Assembly (NCBI GenBank): GCA_045611685.1
Contig: JAZKXO010000106.1
Location: forward strand, 62,001 to 126,000
DNA from: SIG701 sp045611685
GTDB lineage: Bacteria > Bacillota > Clostridia > Oscillospirales > CAG-272
Reading direction: 5' to 3'
Length of the DNA stretch: 64,000 nucleotides
Position 1 is the stretch's first letter; every line of letters starts with the position of its first letter. Made by a program: the position numbers and the translations under genes. Below are positions 58,027 through 64,000 of the stretch, one piece after another. Below the pieces are notes generated by a model. That model saw only the letters and a program-made list of their open reading frames with translations, ran no database searches and had not been told where the DNA came from.

Positions 58027-60474
58027 TCAGATAATCGTTGTAGGGATGCGGTGATCCTTGGGCGTCGGGATTGCCGGAGTTTCGTTCTTTGCCGTTTTCT
58101 TCTCAAACGTTGTCACCGGCGCTTTCATGATAGACGCAGTGTCGGCGCACAGCGCAACGCGGAGAACCTCCTCAGCCGTTTTAGCGGGAATGAAGAGGAG
58201 TCCGTCGCGAACGATCGGATCGATCTCCGTGAGATCCGCTTCGTTATCGTGCGGGACCAGGACTTTCGTCACACCGGCAGACCATGCAGCAGTGGTCTTT
58301 TCTTTGAGTCCGCCGATAGCAAGCACGCGGCCGGTCAAGGTTAACTCGCCTGTCATGGCAACGTCCCGATGAACAGGGCGACCGGTAAGAGCACTTGCAA
58401 CAGAGGTCAGTATCGACACACCGGCGGAAGGACCGTCTTTCGGAACGGCCCCCTCCGGCACGTGGATATGTATGTCTTTTGTTTTGTAGAAGTCGCTCTG
58501 TACGCCAAGCTCGGCCGCGTGAGCACGGATATAGCTGACAGCCAGATGCGCAGATTCTTTCATTACATCACCAAGACAGCCGGTAAGTTCGATCTTGCCC
58601 GTTCCGTCCATAATGAGCGTTTCAATACGGAGAAGATCTCCGCCCGATTCCGTATAGGCAAGTCCATTCACAACGCCGATCGGATCTTCATCAAAAATAC
58701 GATCAGGCAGAAGTTTCTTCGGACCGAGGAACGTGGGAACGTCCTCTTTACGCACGGTAACGGATTTGACCTTCTCTTCGACGATACGCCTGGCAGCCTT
58801 GCGGCAGACGGCGGCAATCTTTCTCTCGAGATTGCGGACGCCGGATTCGCGCGTGTAGCCGTCAATGATCTCAATAAGCGCTTCATCGGTGATGCGGAGC
58901 ATACGGCGGTTCAAGCCGTGGCGCTTATACTGCTTCGGCATCAGATGATTTTTTGCAATCGCAAGTTTTTCGTTTTTCGTGTAGGTCGTGAGTTCCACGA
59001 TCTCCATACGGTCAATAAGCGGACGCGGAACGGTGTCAAGCGTGTTAGCGGTTGCGATAAAAAGGCAATCGGAAAGATCTATTGGCATCTCTACAAAATG
59101 ATCACGGAACGCTTTGTTCTGTTCGGGATCAAGGACCTCAAGCATAGCCGAGGCGGGATCGCCGTGAGCGTCGGCACACATTTTATCGATCTCATCCAGA
59201 AGGATAAGCGGGTTATGCCTCCCAGCCTGCGTCAAGGCAGTAACAATTCGTCCCGGCATAGCACCGATGTACGTTTTACGGTGGCCGCGTATATCTGCCT
59301 CGTCGCGGATGCCGCCGAGTGAAACACGCACGTATTTGCGGTTCATGGCACGGGCAATAGAAGCGCAGAGCGAGGTTTTGCCGATACCGGGAGGACCCAC
59401 GAAGCAGAGGATCTGGCTTCTGAGATTCGGGGAAAGCTGGCGTACGGCCAAGTATTCCAGAATACGGTCTTTCACCTTCTCGAGTCCGTCGTGATCCGCA
59501 TCGAGAATTTTCTTAGCTGAAACGACGTCAAGGCGGTCGCGGGAGGTGGTGGTCCACGGAATTTCAAGACAGGTATCAAGATACGTTCTCAGAACCGTGG
59601 CCTCGGGAGAGCCGAACTGCGTCTTATTGAGACGCGCAACCTCTTTTCGGAGTTTTTCGTCGATCTCTGCCGGCAATTGCAGTTTTGCAATTTTTTCGTA
59701 ATATTCTTCCACCTCGTCGGCAGTGTCCATACCAAGTTCGCCCTGGATGATCTTCATCTGCTCGCGCAGATAATAATCTCTTTGATTCTCATCGATCTGC
59801 TCGCGGACACGCTGGTGAATGTGCGCCTCAGTGCGGAGGAGTTCCGCCTCAGTGTCAAGAAGAACAGCCAGAACTTCAAGGCGATGAAGAGGATCGTACG
59901 CTTCAAGGATCTTCTGCTTGTCCTCGAAGCGTACGAGCACGTTAGACGCAATAAAATCCGCCATAAGACCGGGATTCTTGATCGATCCAGCTGCAAGGAT
60001 GAGTTCATCGGAAGCAGACGGAATGAATTTCACGATAGCATGAAGCGAATCCATCGCTTCTTTCATCAGCGCTTCTACTTTTACGTCTCCCCCGAGTGAC
60101 CCATCAAGGGAAACTGTCTTGGACATAACGTCCGCCATAATGTGGCCGTCCTTCGTAAAATAGGAGACGGCAGTTGCACGGCACACGCCCTCTGCAATAA
60201 CGCGAAGCGTTCCTTCAGCCGTTTTGAGTGTCTGACGGATCTTTGCGACAGCACCTACTTCATACAGATCGTCCGAAGCGGGATTCTCCGTATCGATCTG
60301 CTTTTGGGCAACCAGGAATATATACATATCCGCCGTGGTGGCGGCGTTGCATGCGGAAATGGAAATATCGCGTGCAAGTTCAAAATTTAAAGGCAGAGAA
60401 GGGAATGCCACAAGTCCGCGCAGGGGAATGACGGGCAGAGTCAGCTTCTCGACCTTTTCAATAAAAGTGGGCAT
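58027..60474 (-). CDS. lon: ATP-dependent protease La (Lon)
   Basis: 815 aa from the ATG at 60474 behind AAAGGAG; a 20-residue extension to 60534 crosses the promoter and is rejected. The N-terminal substrate-binding domain (about 10-205) opens LTLPVIPLRGLVAFP and is followed by a helical region. The AAA+ module has Walker A GPPGIGKTS and Walker B ILLDEIDKM. The proteolytic domain has the Ser-Lys dyad in PKDGPSAGVSILTS and GGLKEKTTAAWSAG. Lon degrades damaged and regulatory proteins in the cytosol. First gene of an 11-gene minus-strand block; no CIRCE element was seen upstream. Confidence 0.97.
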   Translation of the reverse strand: MPTFIEKVEKLTLPVIPLRGLVAFPSLPLNFELARDISISACNAATTADMYIFLVAQKQIDTENPASDDLYEVGAVAKIRQTLKTAEGTLRVIAEGVCRATAVSYFTKDGHIMADVMSKTVSLDGSLGGDVKVEALMKEAMDSLHAIVKFIPSASDELILAAGSIKNPGLMADFIASNVLVRFEDKQKILEAYDPLHRLEVLAVLLDTEAELLRTEAHIHQRVREQIDENQRDYYLREQMKIIQGELGMDTADEVEEYYEKIAKLQLPAEIDEKLRKEVARLNKTQFGSPEATVLRTYLDTCLEIPWTTTSRDRLDVVSAKKILDADHDGLEKVKDRILEYLAVRQLSPNLRSQILCFVGPPGIGKTSLCASIARAMNRKYVRVSLGGIRDEADIRGHRKTYIGAMPGRIVTALTQAGRHNPLILLDEIDKMCADAHGDPASAMLEVLDPEQNKAFRDHFVEMPIDLSDCLFIATANTLDTVPRPLIDRMEIVELTTYTKNEKLAIAKNHLMPKQYKRHGLNRRMLRITDEALIEIIDGYTRESGVRNLERKIAAVCRKAARRIVEEKVKSVTVRKEDVPTFLGPKKLLPDRIFDEDPIGVVNGLAYTESGGDLLRIETLIMDGTGKIELTGCLGDVMKESAHLAVSYIRAHAAELGVQSDFYKTKDIHIHVPEGAVPKDGPSAGVSILTSVASALTGRPVHRDVAMTGELTLTGRVLAIGGLKEKTTAAWSAGVTKVLVPHDNEADLTEIDPIVRDGLLFIPAKTAEEVLRVALCADTASIMKAPVTTFEKKTAKNETPAIPTPKDHRIPTTII

Positions 60475-60504
60475 AAATGTACTCCTTTGGGATCTTATCA
60501 TACT

Positions 60505-60513
60505 ATTATACCA
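60505..60513 (-). promoter_or_regulatory. Extended -10 promoter of the lon block
   Basis: On the minus strand TGGTATAAT, an extended -10 about 30 bp before the lon start. The -35 position reads TGGCTT, a poor match, so the call rests on the -10. Confidence 0.55.
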
Positions 60514-60632
60514 TAACTGAATCAAAAAAGCCATAGAAGTTGGGGAATTTCAAAGAGAATTTTCAATTTTGCAACAATCAAAAGTGATTTTCAAAGTCAG
60601 TTTATAAGAAAGGAGCTGAAAAGGCACACTTA

Positions 60633-60661
60633 TTGACACCAAAGCAATAAAGTGATACAAT
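60633..60661 (+). promoter_or_regulatory. Promoter of the GNAT-rqcH-tmcAL genes
   Basis: TTGACA (60633-60638), 17-bp spacer, TACAAT (60656-60661). Confidence 0.85.
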
Positions 60662-60742
60662 AAATGCACGAAAAATCCTCGCGTATTTCCATAAGCCACT
60701 ACCGCTTTGTGTGCGAAAATGCGTAAAAGGAGAAATGAATTC

Positions 60743-61447
60743 ATGATTCACATTGAAGATTTGGATTTTTCCGTCTTCGCACTCACCGAGGGTATGATCG
60801 CCGTACCCGCTGAGATAACGCTTTTGCGCGGAGCCTCTGAGCCGCAAATCACCGTTTACGAACAGTTTTTACCCCTCGCCGAGGAGTTTCTTAAGACTTT
60901 CGCTGACGATCCGTTTTCCGAAAAGGCTATCCGTTTTTGGGGCGATCACCTAACCATACCGATGAGATCATTCGGACTTGAGCCATCGGCCGATACGGAT
61001 AACTGTATCCGCATTTTTAAAGCGGATGACGTAACAGATATCCACACGGCACTTATCGCAGAAAATACGCGCCTCATCAATCAAAACAGCGAATTGAGAA
61101 GATATGAGAATCTGACAACGCATGCGCTTCAGATAGACGAGGATAACCCAGACGATATATGCGCAGTCGCTCTAATAGAAGGCAAGATCGTCGCCTATGC
61201 GGCGCTTAACGATTCGTTTGAAGACGAAAACACACTGGAAATCAGTGTTGAGTGCGCACCGGCGTACCGCAGACGAGGTCTTGCTGCTTCATCCGCGGCG
61301 GCGCTTACTTATGAACTTATAAAACGCGGATATACTGTTACGTATCAGTGCCGCCGCTCAAACGATGCATCCGCCCGCGTCGCCGAAAAGGTTGGGTTTA
61401 GGGATCTTGGTATGCGCTACAGCTTCGTTTGCTATCGCAATCAATAA
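60743..61447 (+). CDS. GNAT-family N-acetyltransferase with N-terminal extra domain
   Basis: 234 aa from the ATG after AAAGGAG. The C-terminal half (about 115-234) is a GNAT fold: VALIEGKIVAYAALND, ISVECAPAYRRRGLAASSAA (acetyl-CoA loop RRRGLA), then VTYQCRRSNDASARVAEKVGF ending near a GF-D strand. The N-terminal half is unassigned and may be a degenerate second GNAT fold. Acceptor unknown. It is the first gene of a plus-strand group with rqcH (41 bp downstream) and tmcAL. Confidence 0.85.
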   Translation: MIHIEDLDFSVFALTEGMIAVPAEITLLRGASEPQITVYEQFLPLAEEFLKTFADDPFSEKAIRFWGDHLTIPMRSFGLEPSADTDNCIRIFKADDVTDIHTALIAENTRLINQNSELRRYENLTTHALQIDEDNPDDICAVALIEGKIVAYAALNDSFEDENTLEISVECAPAYRRRGLAASSAAALTYELIKRGYTVTYQCRRSNDASARVAEKVGFRDLGMRYSFVCYRNQ

Positions 61448-61488
61448 CAAAATTTCCATCTCAGAACTTACGAAAGGAGGGGTGACTC

Positions 61489-63243
61489 GTGGCTTTTGAT
61501 GCCGGAGTGCTCGCCTCAATTCTTTACGAAATCGATAAGGAACTAACGGGCGGAAAAATTGAAAAAATACACATGCCTCAAAAGGACATGATCGTTATTC
61601 TCATGAAAAACGGCGGGGTCTCCCACCGTCTTCTCATCAATGCCGGGCCGTCTTCTCCCCGCATATGCATTACGAACGAGAAAACCGAAAACCCCGCAAC
61701 GCCCCCGATGTTCTGCATGATGCTCCGTAAGCACTTAGGCGGCGCAAAACTGGTAAATGTGCACCAGTTCGGCTTTGAACGCGCGGCAAGGCTTACCTTC
61801 CAGACGTACGATGAGCTCGGCTTCAAAACGGAAAAGCACTTGATTGCCGAAATTATGGGTAAATACAGCAATCTGATTCTAACGGACGCCGCCGATAAGA
61901 TCATTGGTTTGCTCAAAAGCGTAGATTTCTCAACCAGCCAGAAAAGACAGCTTTTGCCCGGGATGATATACGAACTCCCGCCAAAGCAAGACAAAGCCGA
62001 CCCCACAACCGTTACGGAAAAGGAATTTAACGGCATGGCGCTTTCCGCAGGCATGGACACCGCCACACACACGTTTATACTTTCCCGTTTTTTGGGCGTA
62101 TCGTCTCTCGTTGCACGCGAAATCGCATACCGTGCCGGCGGATCTGCCGATGCACCGCTTCATGTCACGGCGCCCGCACTATGGCGAGAGTTTTCGGCAT
62201 ACGTTGATGCCATCAAACACCACACCGCAACGCCCACGCTGGTGCTTGATGCGGAAAACACACCGAAGGAGTACTCGTTTATGGCGATTACCCAATACGG
62301 CGATCATATGAAGACGGTGGCTATGCCGAGTTGTTCCGCACTCATTGACACATATTTTGAGAAGAGAAGCCGCCACGATCTCTTAGCACAACGTGCATCC
62401 GACATCATCCGCATCCTTACTGCCGCCGAAGCGCGTGTTACGAGAAAAACCGCGGTCCAAACCGCAGAACTGAAGGATTGCGAAGACGGCGAAAAATATC
62501 GACTTTACGGCGATCTTATCACAGCGAATATATATCGAATGACAAAAGGTGCACAATTCGCAGATCTTGAAAACTATTATGAAGATGGTGCTGTCATCCG
62601 CATCCCGCTTGATAAAACTCTGACACCGTCGCAGAATGCCCAGCGCTACTATAAAAAATATGCAAAATCAAAAAGCGCGAAAGCGCATCTGACTGAGCAG
62701 ATTGAAAACAGCGCCGGCGAACTTCAATATATAAAGACTGTTTTTGATGCGTTGACGAGAGCGGAAAGCGAAAAAGAACTCACCGAGATCCGCGACGAGC
62801 TGTATCACAGCGGCTATGCCTCGCGCATGAAAAATTACGCCGTGCGAAAAAAAGGGGCACCGACCATTCTGCGTTTTCGCTCAAGCGAGGGGCGACTCAT
62901 TTTGTGCGGAAAAAACAATGTCGCCAACGATTATCTTACGACAAAAGTGGCTGAACGCAGCGATTGGTGGTTTCACGTTAAAAATCAGCCGGGATCGCAC
63001 GTCGTTATGCAGTCAGCAGGACCGGAAGACGAGCCCACCGAAAAAGAATTTACAGAAGCCGCGACGATTGCCGCCTTGTACTCAAAACTCTCCAACGGAA
63101 GCATGGTGCCGGTAGACTACACCCGCGTGCGGCACGTAAAGAAGCCGTCAGGCGCAAAACCGGGATTCGTAATCTATACGACAAACTGGACAGCCTACGT
63201 TACGCCAAACAGAGAAACAGCCGATCGGCTGCGTGAGAAGTAA
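61489..63243 (+). CDS. rqcH: Rqc2 homologue RqcH (NFACT family)
   Basis: 584 aa, GTG start behind AAAGGAGGGG. RqcH binds split 50S subunits with stalled peptidyl-tRNA and drives addition of C-terminal alanine tails, marking the chain for degradation. The NFACT-N domain opens AFDAGVLASILYEIDKELTGG. It is followed by the HhH-like and coiled-coil parts (about 290-440), and the NFACT-R domain has SDWWFHVKNQPGSHVV and YTRVRHVKKPSGAKPGFVIY. It was formerly named fibronectin-binding protein A. It works in the same pathway space as Lon and other proteases encoded nearby. Confidence 0.95.
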   Translation: MAFDAGVLASILYEIDKELTGGKIEKIHMPQKDMIVILMKNGGVSHRLLINAGPSSPRICITNEKTENPATPPMFCMMLRKHLGGAKLVNVHQFGFERAARLTFQTYDELGFKTEKHLIAEIMGKYSNLILTDAADKIIGLLKSVDFSTSQKRQLLPGMIYELPPKQDKADPTTVTEKEFNGMALSAGMDTATHTFILSRFLGVSSLVAREIAYRAGGSADAPLHVTAPALWREFSAYVDAIKHHTATPTLVLDAENTPKEYSFMAITQYGDHMKTVAMPSCSALIDTYFEKRSRHDLLAQRASDIIRILTAAEARVTRKTAVQTAELKDCEDGEKYRLYGDLITANIYRMTKGAQFADLENYYEDGAVIRIPLDKTLTPSQNAQRYYKKYAKSKSAKAHLTEQIENSAGELQYIKTVFDALTRAESEKELTEIRDELYHSGYASRMKNYAVRKKGAPTILRFRSSEGRLILCGKNNVANDYLTTKVAERSDWWFHVKNQPGSHVVMQSAGPEDEPTEKEFTEAATIAALYSKLSNGSMVPVDYTRVRHVKKPSGAKPGFVIYTTNWTAYVTPNRETADRLREK

Positions 63244-63245
63244 AG

Positions 63246-64000
63246 ATGAAAACATCCGCCGTTATTTGCGAACTAAATCCACTTCATCACGGACACGCTT
63301 ACATTTTTGAAAAAGCGCGCGAAAACGCAGACTGTGTTATCGCTATCATGAGCGGCAATTTCGTTCAGCGTGCAGAGCCTGCTATTATCGATAAATATGC
63401 ACGCGCAGAAATGGCTCTCCGCGCAGGTGCGGATCTCGTTTTGGAACTGCCGTTCCCATGGTGCGCGGCAAGTGCCGAATATTTTGCCAAAGCAGGAACA
63501 CACATCGTCGCCGCTCTGGCTGCTGACTCGCTCACGTTCGGCGTCAACTCAGCTGATACCGATGTTTTGTGGCGTTTTGCAGAGTTTTTCAATAACCCCG
63601 AAACACAAATTGAAATACAGCAACTTACCAACGAATCAGATCCATCCACAGGCATTGCCACTATTCGCGAAAAATGTCTAAAATCAAAATTCGGAGGCAC
63701 ATCGAGCGAAATTTTGCACTCGCCGAATGACATTCTTGCCGTTGAATATCTTAGACAAGTACTTATGCACGGTTACGCGATTGAGCCTCGTATGTACAAG
63801 CGCGTAAGCACGGTGGATAACCCGGATTTTTTAGGCGCCACAGGCATTCGTGCGCTCATCCACGCAAATGAATTCCCACGCGCGAAACCACACGTGCCTG
63901 ATTATGTGTATGAGAAGCTCTCCGATGCATTATCAACAGGGGATTGCGCTTTCCCTGAAAAGTTCAGTGAGATTGCGTTTAATTCTCTCCGCACAAATCA
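63246..64000 (+). CDS. tmcAL: tRNA(Met) cytidine acetate ligase (YlbM), 3' end cut by window
   Basis: 251 codons visible of a usual 380-420. The enzyme activates acetate with ATP and acetylates the wobble cytidine of elongator tRNA-Met. The nucleotidyltransferase motif HxGH appears as CELNPLHHGHAY (8-19). SGNFVQRAEPAIIDK, GADLVLELPFPWCAASAEYF and the later FGGTSSEILHSPNDILAVEYL block match YlbM. The start lies two bases after the rqcH stop, so the two are coupled. The first strand reads SAVICELNP where relatives have GLIVEYNP, a modest variation. Confidence 0.93.
   Translation, partial: MKTSAVICELNPLHHGHAYIFEKARENADCVIAIMSGNFVQRAEPAIIDKYARAEMALRAGADLVLELPFPWCAASAEYFAKAGTHIVAALAADSLTFGVNSADTDVLWRFAEFFNNPETQIEIQQLTNESDPSTGIATIREKCLKSKFGGTSSEILHSPNDILAVEYLRQVLMHGYAIEPRMYKRVSTVDNPDFLGATGIRALIHANEFPRAKPHVPDYVYEKLSDALSTGDCAFPEKFSEIAFNSLRTN

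Noticed and set aside
60535..60632. CIRCE or CtsR heat-shock operator upstream of lon
   Set aside because: No TTAGCACTC/GAGTGCTAA pair and no tandem GGTCAAA heptads are present. An ATCAAAAGTGAT stem is too short to call.
2..64000. tRNA, rRNA, CRISPR arrays, insertion sequences and prophage genes
   Set aside because: Intergenic regions were read for tRNA T-arms and CCA ends, repeat-spacer patterns, transposases and integrases. None was seen.

Overview
The window reads as core chromosome of a spore-forming member of the Clostridia (Bacillota), probably an anaerobe of the broad Oscillospirales/Christensenellales type; the genus cannot be fixed from the sequence. The signs are a complete spoIIIAA-AH operon, a SpoVAF/GerA-type germination protein, GerW (YtfJ) with its DUF2953 partner, an S-layer-homology surface protein, lipoproteins with typical lipoboxes, the Prp protease beside an L27 that carries the Prp-cleaved N-terminal extension, MEP-pathway genes, RqcH and TmcAL. 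Promoters are mostly canonical sigma-A type with 17-bp spacers, and most genes start behind strong AGGAGG-like sites. I saw no tRNA, rRNA, CRISPR array, insertion sequence, prophage or attachment site.

Layout. 1-5.1 kb (+): thioredoxin reductase (5' end cut by the window), a membrane-anchored class A beta-lactamase-like serine hydrolase, and a large SLH surface protein. 5.1-13.9 kb (-): a five-gene peptide ABC transporter plus a small membrane protein; several of its subunits are unusually enlarged. 14.0-17.1 kb (-): a SanA/YdcF-like protein and the serC-serA serine pathway behind a consensus promoter. 17.3-21.9 kb (+): a DUF4349 lipoprotein, an orphan solute-binding lipoprotein, and a DUF3343/cysteine-desulfurase-like pair. 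21.9-30.6 kb: ychF, a two-component system, an RlmL-like methyltransferase, the SpoVAF-like protein, an exonuclease, a DUF4830 protein and an atypical OmpR-like regulator. 30.7-37.2 kb: pepD, ispDF, rpe, a DUF1846 gene with a striking leader, and asnA with an overlapping mini-ORF. 37.2-45.1 kb (+): lgt-folD, rplU-prp-rpmA, then the spoIIIA operon under a sigma-E-like promoter. 45.1-50.2 kb: a GtrII-like membrane protein, a conserved 102-aa protein, a DUF3048 lipoprotein, an esterase, a TIGR04086-like protein and yajC. 50.2-60.5 kb (-): an 11-gene block lon-engB-lysA-M50 protease-scpA-scpB-ytfI-gerW-dacB-rluB-orf. 60.6-64 kb (+): a GNAT protein, rqcH and the 5' part of tmcAL.

Functionally the window is mainly housekeeping (protein quality control, ribosome maturation, chromosome segregation, amino-acid and isoprenoid synthesis) interleaved with sporulation and envelope genes. 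The most unusual items are (i) the peptide transporter whose OppD-type ATPase carries about 340 extra residues inside the helical subdomain and whose OppC-type permease carries about 200 extra extracytoplasmic residues, and (ii) the DUF1846 leader, which can fold either as an intrinsic terminator or as an H-type pseudoknot that covers the start region. I did not find an obvious defence system or other wholly new multi-gene system.
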